Assembly: GCA_963170055.1 (NCBI GenBank)
Contig: CAUJGJ010000397.1
Coordinates: forward strand, 5,270,001 to 5,315,000
Direction: 5' to 3'
Origin: Halisarca cf. caerulea
Lineage: Eukaryota > Porifera > Demospongiae > Chondrillida > Halisarcidae
DNA: 45,000 bases
The notes below the pieces were generated by a model. The model did not search any database and was not told the DNA's origin. It saw only the letters and a program-made list of their open reading frames with translations. This document shows positions 20,272 to 30,037 of this stretch, in pieces; positions within the stretch are counted from its first letter, which is position 1, and each line of letters starts with the position of its first letter. A program made the translations under genes and the position numbers.

Positions 20272-20826
20272 ATGTGTGTGTACAATGTGAATGAAATGTA
20301 AACGTGAGATTTGCTACCTCTCTATCTTTCCCTATATGTAGAAAAAGGAGAAAGACAGTGACTTGGAAAGAATTGTAAGTAACATGCATTACATTGAATA
20401 TTTTCCTTACTAGCGCATGTTTTATGCACACCCACTGTCTCCCTCTAGAAAAAAATGAAAAAGATCAAGAAATTATACGCATTGTAAGTACAATTTCAAA
20501 TCTCTGTAGGAACGGCGCTGTATGAGGCGCAAGAGGAGGATACTTTCTCCGACAAGGCCTCTTCCTCCTCCGCCTCTTCAGCGCCAGGGTCAATGTGTAA
20601 CCCATAGTAAGTTAGCACAATATATGTACACAAAGTCTACATGTTTAAATGCCTCTTCCTCCTCTGCCTCCTCAGCGCCAGGGTCAATGTATAACCCATA
20701 GAAAGTTAGCACAATATATGTACACAAAGTCTACATGTTTAAATATGCAATGTCATATATATACTTTTGTTTTGTATATTCCCCACACCCTTTCTTTACA
20801 GATATACGAGCAATAAACTATTAATG
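18575..20826 (+). CDS. Mini-exon gene with repeated 33-bp exons
   Basis: Candidate exons with good GT-AG borders: 18575-18610, 18717-18765, 18827-18856 (30 bp), 19041-19064 (24), 19204-19236 (33), 19965-19997 (33), 20093-20125 (33), 20342-20374 (33), 20449-20483 (35, with an A7 run), 20510-20606, and 20802-20826. The first two encode [12 protein letters not shown] and [17 protein letters not shown], a convincing signal peptide. The 33-bp exons each encode 11 residues: [44 protein letters not shown], and [11 protein letters not shown] if two A's are dropped. Exon 10 is basic then Pro-rich ([26 protein letters not shown]). The last exon ends NIRAINY, TAA, with AATAAA overlapping. The signal-peptide exons enter the array in a different phase, which then meets TGA in the 19204 exon. 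So either an exon is missing, the two parts belong to different transcripts, or the gene is decayed. Function unknown. Confidence 0.45.
18697..18741. repeat. Perfect 20-bp hairpin at a splice acceptor
   Basis: ACTAACAGTTGCAGCAGCAA, a GTGTA loop, then the exact inverse. It covers the acceptor used for the exon at 18717, so pairing in the pre-mRNA would bury the AG. Confidence 0.9.
19322..19567. repeat. GT-rich microsatellite
   Basis: Degenerate (GT)n with GTAT and GTGC interruptions, in an intron of the mini-exon gene. Cys/Val and His/Thr reading frames on both strands are artefacts. Confidence 0.92.
19599..19951 (+). mobile_element. Hairpin-ended non-autonomous element, copy A
   Basis: Starts AGGGGCTGCC with hairpin partner GGCAGCCCC, then CTATATTGTTTTCATTTGG, ACTTCCGGTGTGTAACGCTC and (TA)n. 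The middle has a palindrome of about 46 bp (TTGTTTTGAAAACAATTGCC and its inverse). It ends with GGGGCGGCAGCCCC, then CGAGTTTTTAACTCG and AATTACTTG. Inserted in a T-run in the polypyrimidine tract before the mini-exon at 19965. The related intron at 20061-20092 shows the site without the element. Confidence 0.85.
20013..20281. repeat. GT microsatellites in mini-exon introns
   Basis: Two (TG)n tracts follow the donors of the mini-exons at 19965 and 20093. Donor, GTAAAATTCG and TG tract are shared, so exon and intron were duplicated together. Confidence 0.9.
20560..20747 (+). repeat. Tandem duplication, about 92 bp
   Basis: The end of the Pro-rich exon and its donor region (CCTCTTCCTCCTC...TTTAAATG) is repeated immediately, about 95% alike. 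In the second unit GTAAGT has become GAAAGT, so only the first unit keeps a working donor. Confidence 0.88.
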
Positions 20827-21148
20827 TTTTAAAACTTATATAACACATGTATACACATCTTTATTATAAACACTTATAATTTGATTATTAACAATTATTA
20901 GTAGTATATATTATTATATAATATTGATTGTAGTTTCATCATTGTAATAATTTTATTTGACATTAATAATGACTACAATTATTTCAATATTTAGCAATAA
21001 TTGATATTTACAATTATTAAAATAGAACGTTTTTCAATAAAAGTTCCAAACTTGTTGGGTCAAGTTTAACTAATCATAATTAGTGGTACTATGTAAACAC
21101 AGTTCGTCTCTTCTGTGTTTGTAATTCCTAAAAAGGAAAGAATTAAAA
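20827..21148. other. AT-rich intergenic stretch
   Basis: Very AT-rich sequence full of TATTATA and AATTATT, with no open coding segment seen. Confidence 0.5.
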
Positions 21149-21211
21149 CAAGTGATTTGAGTTTAAAAAACTCATGGGCCGCCTACGGCCCTGGAAACTT
21201 GAATCACTTGG
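21149..21211 (-). mobile_element. Solo 3' end of the hairpin-ended element (copy E)
   Basis: The reverse complement matches the last 60 bp or so of copy D (10478-10538): CAAGTTTCCAGGGCCGTAGG, the GGCGGCCCATGAG segment, TTTTTTAAACTC and CACTTG. No 5' end lies nearby. Confidence 0.7.
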
Positions 21212-21459
21212 AAATCTTTCTAACGGACTCGAAAGATCACTGTAAGAAATGCATGGTTTTGAGTAGTGGTGTAGTAAAATGTGTGTGTGTGTGTGTGTGT
21301 CAAGTTTTAGCATTCAATAATCCAAACAATATATTGGGATCATGATCTAGTCAGTTTTTTTAATTATAAATGACAGTGATAATTTCAATAAAAGTTACTA
21401 CGCATGCCATTCTGCACTACTATAATAATAGTAGTCCCAGGATGCACCACGAGGAGGTA

Positions 21460-21692
21460 GGCATGCTTTGCATCCCAGAGGGTTGGATTCGTTTTAACTA
21501 GGGTCTGCAATAGTCCGTAAAACTCCTCCAATCCAAAATAGAAATGGTGCAATAAAATGCTATACATATAATGGTACAGGTGTACCGTTGTGTGATCCAC
21601 TAGAATCACTTAAATGTGTAGCTAAAGAATTAAAGAACAGAATATACAATGTGATCTTTCAGCAGATCAATATAGTCAGCATGTTATAGTGC
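21460..21692 (-). pseudogene. Duplicated 5' end of the DUF6589 gene
   Basis: About 230 bp nearly identical to 29238-29461: the upstream leader and the first codons (VILVDHTTVHLYH.MYSILLHHFYFGLEEFYGLLQTLVK) of DUF6589 exon 1. The frame breaks after LVK and the match stops near 21460. The other edge stops precisely at ...GCATGTTATAGT, where the CCAGACCC palindromic module begins. Confidence 0.85.
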
Positions 21693-21693
21693 C

Positions 21694-21762
21694 CAGACCC
21701 TATTCTCGCCTCCATTTTTTTATTATGACGTCACACGGTCGGCGAGAATGGGTCTGGTCAAC
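21694..21762. promoter_or_regulatory. Palindromic CCAGACCC/TGACGTCA module
   Basis: CCAGACCC and TTCTCGCC on the left face GGCGAGAA and GGGTCTGG on the right, with TGACGTCA (ATF/CREB-type site) between. It lies 130 bp before the RecQ2 start and also next to the divergent DUF6589 leader. It is alignable with the TIR of the RecQ1 transposon, which has the same order of motifs before the RecQ1 start. It may be a TIR, a bidirectional promoter or both. Confidence 0.5.
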
Positions 21763-21891
21763 TGCCCGTACCGATTTCGTTTCAGCTCCACTTTTTGTGG
21801 GGCTCATTTAATATGCAGTTGCTATGGGGATAATGATATTCATCGCTCCAACGCGTTAGAAACGTGAAACGCTGCTTCAGTGTTATAGAAG

Positions 21892-22435
21892 ATGACCGAG
21901 GATCGTCGAACTGCGTCTGTTTTGGCAGAAGTCGCAGGCATCCTTGGCCTGAATAAGTTTAAACCTAAGCAAGAAGAAGCCATAGTCTCTGTTTTCAGTG
22001 GCAAGGACACGTTCGTATCTTTACCGACTGGATACGGGAAGTCGGTTGTCTACGCATCTCTGCCCTTGCTGCAAGATCGGTTGTCTGAAAGGATTGGGAG
22101 TATTGTAGTTTGTGTAAGCCCCCTTACCTCACTTATGATGGACCAGCGAGCGAAATTTTCACCTGTGGGCTTGTCAACTGAATTCGTTGGCGAGCTGCAA
22201 ACCGACGAATCTGCCACATCGCGCGTCCTTCGCGGAGAGGTTCAACTTGTTTATATCAGCCCAGAGAACATCATAGGGAACCCCAAATTTCGGGAAATGT
22301 TTTTAACTGATCAATACAGGAGGCTGTTGGTGGCATTGGCAGTTGATGAAGCACACTGCGTGAAAACTTGGTACGTGAATATATCTATAGTTTGTGGTAG
22401 GATTGACACTGTGTGTGTGTGTGTGTATCTGTCTG

Positions 22436-22523
<88 letters not shown>

Positions 22524-22669
22524 GGTGTGTGTGTGTGTCGGTGTGTGCGTGTGTGTGTGTGTGTCGGTGTGTGTGCGTGTGTGTGTGTGTATTGGTGTGT
22601 GTGTGTGTGTGTGTGTGTCTGTGTGTGTGTGTGTGTCGGTGTGTGTGCGTGCGTGTGTGTGTGTGTGTC

Positions 22670-22704
<35 letters not shown>

Positions 22705-25700
22705 ATGATGTACAATCTATATCACTTTCCCTTTAATGCAAACACACCCCACACTAACACACGCACATGTGTCAATCCTATGCCATTTCCATTATCCCAT
22801 TTGAATGCCTTTTTATAAAATCGTCTTATTTGATTGTCACAGGGGTGATGAGTTCCGAATTGCATTTGCCCATTTGAGAGAACTAAGAAGTGTACTTCCT
22901 TCGACTGTGCCTATAGTTGCTTTGACTGCCACTGCCACCAAAGATACATTCAAAGCTGTAGTTAAACGATTGAGTTTAAACGACCCAAAAATAGTCGCCT
23001 TGCCACCTGAGCGACCTAACATACCACATAGCGGGAAATTTTCGCGAGGTGTTTAATTTCGCGGTTTTCGCGAGCAGCAGTCAGTTCGCGAAAATTTCAT
23101 CCACACTGATTTGCTGGTAGCCATTTTCCTGGTTGTCCACGTGTTCGATCACTGCTAGACTTCTACTTGTCCTCGTTTTTTGCTAGTCTCTTACGCAAGT
23201 TAAGGTATGTCGAACTCTTTGCATCGTTGGCTAAAGCCGGTAGATCAGCTGCCACTACCAAAGGGGCCTTTGAGCGCTGTCATTAGCCCAGCTAAAATTG
23301 AGAGCGTGAACAAAGAGGTGCGCAAGGTTGACACTTCTTCGACTTCTAGTAGAGGAGCGTACGCCAAATTATCAAGTGAACAGCAAGCTACCATCGCTGA
23401 ATATGCATCTCTTCATGGAAACGCTGCAGCAGTCCGCCGCTTCTCCAAAGAGTTAGGAATGGCCATCAAGGAGAGCAGCGTTCGAACGTGAAAGGTGAAG
23501 TACCAAAAGGAACTTCAACGGAAGCGACAAGCTGGCGAAACGGATCTCTCGGTGAAGAGCCTACCTTCCAAGAAGCGAGGGCGTCCTTTACTACTCGGGG
23601 AGAAGATGGACAAAGAAGTTAAGAGCTATATCTGTGCTGTGCATGAGGGAGGTGGAGTTGTAACTACAGCCATCGCTATGGCAGCTGCAACAGCGATTGT
23701 TAGAGGTCATGATAGAAATTTATTGATAGAGAATGGAGGTTCTATCGCAATAACAAAGACTTGGGGGAAATCATTACTGCAGAGAATGGGATTTGTTAAG
23801 AGGAGGGGAAGTTCGGCAGCCAAGTTGCGAGTGGCAGATTTTGATGCAATCCAGGAATTGTTCCTGTTAGACTACAGAGCGATTGTTGAAATGGAAGAGA
23901 TTCCTCCTGAATTAGTGTTCAATTGGGATCAAACAGGAATAAGTATTGTCCCTGGATCTTCATGGACAATGGATCTCAAGGGCTCGCAGAGAGTTGAAAT
24001 CGTAGGGATCAGTGATAAACGGCAAATCACTGCCGTGCTCTGTGGTACTCTGGCTGGAGACATCTTTCCATTCCAGCTGATCTATCAGGGGAAGACTTCT
24101 GCCTGCCTGCCTCACATTAGTTTTCCCGATGGCTGGCATGTTACCTGTACGCCCAACCACTGGTCCAATGAGGAAAAGATGATTGAATATCTGCAGCAGA
24201 TCATTATACCCTACGTACAGTGCAAGCGTGCAGAATTGAAGCTAGCACCTGACCACCCAGCACTAGCAATATTTGATGTCTTCAAAGGCCAGCAGACAGA
24301 GACTATCAGTGGGATTCTTGCAAAGGAAAACATCCGGGTTCTGAATGTGCCAGCCAATTGTACTGACCGTCTGCAACCTATGGACCTAAGTGTCAACAAA
24401 TCAGTTAAAGACTTCATGCGCAAAAAATTCCAGGAGTGGTATGCCTCTGAAATGCTAAAACAACTTGATGAAGGGGCTGATCCAAAGCCTGTAGACCTTC
24501 GATTGTCTCTCATGAAGCCACTTGGAGGACGCTGGCTGATCAGTTTATATGATTACCTTAAAGAACACAACTCCATCATAGTTAACGGTTTTAAGGCTGC
24601 TGGTTTACTGTAACAGTAACTGTTAGTATCTATGGTTATATAAAGTGTAACAGTTAGTATCTAATATGGTTAATATATAAAGTGTAATAATTAATGTGTT
24701 ACCGACTGTCTATATTTCTTTCTGGAAACATGGAGAGTTCTCCTTTCTCAAAGCAATGGATGAGGTGGGCTCTCATACAATCTTGCTCAAAAATTCGGAG
24801 ACTGCCTTGTGGATTATTACAACTGTTGAATGCTTCAGAAGTTGCTACAGCTATAGCAAACAATCCGCAGTCATGTGTGCCTTCCTGCTTCTGCATTTTC
24901 ACTATATCCACATGAAGGGGATGAGGGGGCACTTGAAAATGGTTCATAACAACAGCTGTTGTTTCTGAATCCATTGAATTGTATATAGAGTCATAAATTT
25001 TAACCTGCCCTTTCATTGAATGAATGGTTGAGCCAACCATCCAGTGATCTCCTCAGGTGTGAAAGATTTGGAGTTTGCTTTCTTTCATCCTCTCTTCTTG
25101 GGATTGCTCTTTCATCTGACACAATGAAAGCTTGAGTCCGTTCAGAAGAGGAAACTGTCTCTTAAGCAGTCTTTGGGCATAGTTTATATGGCGATCAGTT
25201 AACTTCTGTCCATTGCTTATAATATCCCTGTCTACTTTGCTCAGGACAATGTCTTGACACTGTACCCAATCGCCATTTTCGGACATTTTAACTTCGAAAT
25301 CTTCATCTTCATAGACGGTCTGAACAGTATCCACTTTAGAAGGACGAGATTGCTGGACTTCCAGGCGATCACTCGAAACGGTGGGGAGAGCGGCTGAAAC
25401 AAGTTTCGCCACTTTGGAAACCTCCTTCGCACTTCCAGTGAAGACCAGTATGCAAGGTATTTCCAAGCCACCTTGGGGTAAATCCGCTGAATAGCGCTGA
25501 GATTCCGTGACTTGACAGAGGATTGATCCGCCTCGGCGTAGAAACATGAAGCTCGCGGTGGAAATCTTCCGAGGGACGTGACCAACGATATTTCTGTTCT
25601 TCTTTACAGCTACAGCGTAAGCATCTTCACAGTTTCCTTCTTGACACTCGCAGGGAAGTTCTTCGCCGATTGAGGCTGCCCAAATGTCTCTATAGACATG

Positions 25701-26508
25701 ATAGCCTCTTACCATTGCTGCTACGCTAAAATGCACACCAGAACCTGCCATTTTTACACGTGGCCAGAGAAAATAAAAATTGCCACTCGCGAAAATAAAA
25801 ATCGCGAAATTTTATGCTAAGGCCCTTTTTGACGACTCGCGAAAGTTTATATCCGCGAAAATTTCCCGCTATACGGTATACTATAGTGTACATAGTATTG
25901 TCAGCATGGGTTCATTTGCAGCCAGAATTGCAACAGAAATTAAGGAGAAGAAGACAGATTGTCTGAAGACGGTCATATTCTGCAGGCGGTATTTGGATTG
26001 TGCAAACATGTACCAAGCGATATCTCATCACTTGGGCAGTGCCATCACAGATCCTGTTGGATCTCCCAATTTGCAGCAGTTTCGGGTCCTTGACATATTC
26101 ACCAGAGCTTCGACTCCAGAGATGAAGGAGAGGATCCTGGCATCGTTCTGTTCTGTTGGCACTAAGCTTCGGGTGTTGGTAGCCACAACAGCTTTTGGTA
26201 TGGGCATAGACTGCCCAGACATCTGCACAGTAGTGCACTGGTGTCCACCGCATGACGTGGATGCGTATGTCCAAGAGAGTGGACGTGCTGGCAGGGATGG
26301 TCGACAGGCATACGCATGTCTTATGTATGGAGCCACAAACCCACCACCAAGTGACATCATGAAGGGCTATGGATGCAATGTAAACGTTTGCAGACGGAAA
26401 TTGTTGTTCAAGCATTTCATCCTTGGTAGTGAAGTTTCGCCAGTCCGATCGCATTGTTGCGATATTTGTGATCCGCACTTTGTTGACAATGTTTATGCCG
26501 TTTCGTGA
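21892..26508 (+). CDS. RecQ-like helicase gene, copy 2 (interrupted by transposon)
   Basis: Exon 1 21892-22370. Exon 2 is 22843-23023 plus 25879-26508, split by a TA-flanked transposon. With the insertion set aside the frame is open throughout, about 430 residues. Motifs: LNKFKPKQEEAIVSVFSGKD (zero), LPTGYGKSVV (Walker A), VCVSPLTSLMMDQ (Ia), SPENI, AVDEAHCVKTW then GDEFRIAFAHL, ALTATATKDT (III), VIFCRRYLDCANMY (IV), ATTAFGMGIDCPDICTVVHW (V), QESGRAGRDGRQA (VI), and a Cys-rich tail with a CCDIC pair that may bind zinc. Start ATG 21892. Known: ATP-driven 3'-5' DNA helicase of the RecQ family. It lacks the RQC/HRDC domains expected of large RecQ helicases. It is convergent with DUF6589. As it stands translation ends shortly after 23023, inside the insertion. 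Confidence 0.82.
22409..22700 (+). repeat. GT/CT microsatellite in RecQ2 intron
   Basis: (TG)n, (TCTG)n, (TC)n, then a long (TG)n with GTCG interruptions. It fills most of the only intron of RecQ2. Confidence 0.93.
23207..24613 (+). pseudogene. pogo-like DDE transposase, one nonsense codon
   Basis: Start ATG 23207. The N-terminal part has a helix-turn-helix-like stretch (YAKLSSEQQATIAEYASLHG, NAAAVRRFSKEL..ESSVRT) for TIR binding. TGA at 23489-23491 stands where a Trp codon is likely, and the same frame runs on to 24613 (about 468 residues in all). A second DNA-binding part has KKRGRPLLLG. The catalytic region shows the three acidic blocks: VFNWDQTGIS, LAIFDVFKGQ and NCTDRLQPMDLSVNKSVKDFM (DDD type). 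Known: pogo/Tigger transposases cut and paste at TA. The single stop makes the copy inactive as written. Confidence 0.87.
24699..25751 (-). pseudogene. HIRAN-like plus Ulp1-like (C48) protease gene inside the pogo-like element
   Basis: Start ATG at 25751. The N-terminal domain (about residues 10-115) reads VRGYHVYRDIWAASIGEEL, DAYAVAVKKNRNIVGHVPRKIS and FLRRGGSILCQVT, resembling HIRAN domains (NPxDxNAVAV..VGHIPR). The C-terminal domain reads KLTDRHINYAQRLLKRQFP, GDHWMV (His), KIYDSIYNS (Asp) and KMQKQEGTHDCGLFAIAVAT (Gln and Cys). That is the full H-D-Q-C order of Ulp1/C48 peptidases. One TGA at 25053-25055 separates the two, 2-3 codons before the GDHW motif; the frame is otherwise open, about 350 residues. 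Known: HIRAN of HLTF binds 3' DNA ends; C48 enzymes cut SUMO or related substrates. Inference: an accessory protein of the transposon, perhaps acting on DNA ends or SUMO marks. Role unproven. Confidence 0.72.
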
Positions 26509-26678
26509 TATATTTGCTGATAATTGCTATATGAGATTATTGTGTGAGTAGTGAGATTTGATGTGTATTTCTGTAAAATGTCATCGCTAGATGTTAAATA
26601 TGAAAGCCAAATGTAGTAGAGTAAATAGACTTTCAAAATGAATGAAAAGTTCTAGACTTGCAAAATTAATGAAAAGTT

Positions 26679-29382
26679 CTACAGGTCATGATATTTGTCG
26701 CGTAGCCATGTGGTAACTTTGGGTATGTTGACACGCTGTAGAATTCCCTGAGTGTGAGTGAATGTGTCATACCTCCTTGACGAAGTGTATGTAAATACTC
26801 GCTCTTCTCGCAAGCAATTGGTTACTGTTGCTAGATCTCGTGAAAAGCTAGGAGGATTGTGGCTACCCTTGTCCTCCTTCACATGCAGTTCGTGAAGAAA
26901 TGCTTTGCTGACATGCTGCATAATACCAACAGATCTGCCAATGCGATCAATGGCCTTGTCTGTGATATTGGAGTGTAGCGCTGTGAGTGCAGTCTTAAGT
27001 GTTCTATTTAAGTGTTCCATATGTAAGTCGGCCGGCATGTTGCGTCCCTGTCGACCTTGGGTGTTGATGAAGCGGGACCAAGTCAGCTGTGCTGCTTTTC
27101 GTGGTGACACCAAGTACATCTGTTGTAGAAGTAGCCTCATAGCTTCAATGCTATAGTTGTTGCGGTTGGTGGCCTTGAACAGTAGCAGTAGTACCTTCCA
27201 GTATCTCATTACCCTGATACCATCACCTTCTTGAATTGCATCATAGAATCCAAGCCAAATTAGTCCGAGGGTTAAGACTTCCTTCGCATACAATACAACG
27301 CCATCGGGTGGGGTGGATATACCCTGTGGTTGTGATTGCATTGAGTGCCGGAGAGTGACAAATGAAGCAACAATAGCTTCTGGCAGGGCTTGTAGCTCGA
27401 CTGGACTTGGGCTGTTGCTCAGCAGTGTTTCTCCTACAGAGATGATGTATGCATAAAGAATCAATTTCAGGAAGTCCTCTGCTGCTTTCACATTTTTGGA
27501 AGGGTCCTGTGTCACAGCAGATCGTCCGAGCAAATTACATAACTGTCACAGTGTTCCCTTTTCGCAGCTGATTTGGTATTCAGTAATTGACGCCAGATGA
27601 CCTGTAATAATATTATTATAGAAACGGACATTAAACTACCGAAACAGCAATAACATGCAGGTATTCAAAAATGAATGGTGCATAACAGAATTACCTTCAA
27701 CAAAGTGACTCTTGCATGCCAGTCTTCTGGAGTTGGTAGCAGTCTCGCAAGTTGATCTCTTTTGGTATCGTGGCTGCATCTAAGTGATTGGGCTCCACCT
27801 GCTCGAGCTGCTGTCAGCTGATCACCACCGAAAATGAGGGTGTGTTGAATGGAATCTATATGGTATATACTGCCTCCAGATGGCAGTGGAATGGTGACTG
27901 TGATTGGCTTGCTTGGCACATACTTGCTCAGGTCATCCATGATATGGCACATCTCATCAAGCTTGTTCTCATTCTTTCTCACAACCCCTAAAGGAACCTA
28001 AATTGAAGGGACAAAATACATGTGAATTCTATACCACAGTAGATAATATATGTGATTCACCACTGTTGACTTTTCTGACATTTTATGGGAGTGCTGATGT
28101 GGTATATGCCATAAACCTCTTCCTGCCGCATGGAAGCCTTCCATATGTATAACAAGTACCCTTTAAACACAAATAAGAATAAGAATAATTATGTCATAAT
28201 ATATGCTTTGGTGCTTTTCAATTCATTATCAATGATACATACCTTTTCACTAACACCTGGAATTCCTGCTCGATGACTTGATAGTCTTCTGATGTAGGTA
28301 AAATGCTAGCAGGGTCGACAACGGTAGTTGCTACGGTGTCAGAACGTGTAGACAAATCAACGCGATCTAGTACTGCGTAGGTGTTGAAAAGGTGAAGTGA
28401 CTGTGTGTTGTAACCTATCCTCTGGAAGGAACGGTGGATATTCTTGTCAACGTTATCGCCCACTAAAGTGAATCCTGTCCATGATGTCCGATCATCTACA
28501 TCACTCCTAGTGTCAGTATCAGTCACGTCCATTGGCACTGGTGCGCATGTGCTGCTGTCAATATCGCCACTAACGTTGATGGAGTCTTTGCTGGATACAG
28601 ATACAGAGTCGTCTAGTTGCTCCGACATTGATGGTGATGACAGTTGAGAGAAGTCTGCATCTGACTGATTGAAAAGAATGTCACCTGCATCCATTGACAA
28701 TGTAGATTCATCCAAGTTGCAGCTTATTCCAGTGGAAACAACTGTTGAACCAAGTGCCGAGGTCATTTCCTGTACACGAATTGATGCAGTTTGATAAATT
28801 TAACATCACAATCTACGTTAGAATACTGTCAATGTACCTCATGGTCCAACTGTAGCTGTTCACACATGTTATTTCTCCAAGCAAGCACAGGTTCGTTGTA
28901 GCCAGCAAACAGATCATCAATCATGTTCAAAGTAGCCTGATGTGACAGACACAGCATCAGAGGTTGCAGGCACTGGTAGATCTATAACAAGAGCAAAAAA
29001 TGTAACGACATCAGAATTGGCCTTTTAAATTATTTGTACTACAAACCTGCTTACTACATCCGTTGCTGTAAAGCAGTACAGAAAGTACTGCCTGCATTGA
29101 AGCTAATGCCTTGTTTCGCTTCTTCAGTAGCATGGATGCAATAAGGGAGAGAACAGGCTTGCAATCTTCCTTATCTCTGACCAGGCCACTCAACAAAGCC
29201 ATCAGTAAAGGAAGATGAGTTGACAGCTCAGTCCACATGCTTTGCATCCCAGAGGATTGGATTCGTTTTACTAGGGTCTGCAATAGTCCGTAAAACTCCT
29301 CCAATCCAAAATAGAAATGGTGCAATAAAATGCTGTACATATGATGGTACAGGTGTACCGTTGTGTGATCCACCAGAATCAC
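26679..29382 (-). pseudogene. DUF6589 gene, six exons, lightly decayed
   Basis: Exons (minus): 29382-29047, 28981-28838, 28769-28243, 28160-28064, 27997-27695, 27601-26679. Exon 1 begins in frame after a TAA with GTG, so its start is uncertain. Exon 3 has an acidic/Ser-rich linker then WTGFTLVGDNVDKNIHRSFQ. Exon 4 has HMEGFHAAGRGLWHIPHQ. Exon 5 has HTLIFGGDQLTAARAGGAQ and LPTPEDWHARVTLLK. Exon 6 has MRYWKVLLLLFKATNRNNYSIEAM, WSRFINTQGRQGRNMPADLHMEHLNRTLK. These GGDQLT, EDWHA, NYxxE and DLHMEHLNR blocks are what I know as DUF6589. Spaced Asp/Glu blocks would fit an RNase H-fold transposase, but that is inference. Exon 6 needs a one-base shift and has a TGA near 27546; all else is open. Convergent with RecQ2, stop to stop 170 bp apart. 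Confidence 0.72.
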
Positions 29383-29464
29383 TTAAATGTGTAGCTATAG
29401 AATAAAGAACAGTATATACAATGTGATCTTTCAGCAGATCAATATAGTCAGCATGTTATAGTAA

Positions 29465-30037
29465 TATTTTTTTCCGGTCTAAGGTGCACAAGGTATCCAA
29501 AATTGGCCACAAGTAGTCAATAGTATGATCATTGTGATCTATGCAAGTCTCCATTGAGCTGAGCAATGTGCATAGCCCAATATGTGAGACTATATACTAA
29601 TGTACTGTTTACCATCAAAGGCACTGGAAGTTGTGTACCAAAGGAAGGTACTATGGGGAAAGGTACTGCATACCGATGAAGGTAGCAAATACCAGAAGAA
29701 ATGTATACTGCGTACCAATATTATGCAGGTACAGGATGTAAAGGGTGATATCAGGTATCAGTATCAGTATCAGGTATCATTATTTAACGTGGGAAGCCTT
29801 TAGCCATTGGCTACTAAAATGGCACCCACAAACGAAAAGGTAATATAATTGAAAAGAGAATGATAATTAAAAGGATAATTAAAAATGTAAAATGATTCGG
29901 CTTGTCATTGAAGAAGGAAAAGAAAATGAAATTATACTTCAGTAATTGCAATAATTTTAAAATGACAACAACAAAAAAGTGTAACCTTGCACATGCAATT
30001 TCTGTAGGACATGCAGATGAGTTAAATACTGGAATAG
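29465..30037. other. Intergenic, possible LINE 3' tail
   Basis: No gene seen. A short (GATATCAGTATC)-like repeat lies at 29738-29785, and 29815-30037 could be the 3' UTR of the adjacent minus-strand LINE. No poly(A) tail was found. Confidence 0.4.

Larger units (their letters stand above)
23024..25876 (+). mobile_element. pogo/Tigger-like transposon with accessory gene, 2.85 kb
   Basis: TIRs CCACATAGCGGGAAATTTTC at the left and inverse CCGTATAGCGGGAAATTTTC at the right, each followed inward by further GCGAAAA/TTTTCGC repeats. TA is duplicated at 23022-23023 and 25877-25878. Removing the element with one TA restores the RecQ2 frame exactly (PNI|YYSV). Known: TA duplication and a DDE_1-type transposase are typical of pogo/Tigger in the Tc1/mariner superfamily. 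It carries a plus-strand transposase and a minus-strand HIRAN-like/Ulp1-like gene in convergent order, each spoiled by one stop. It must be younger than the RecQ2 copy. Confidence 0.9.
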
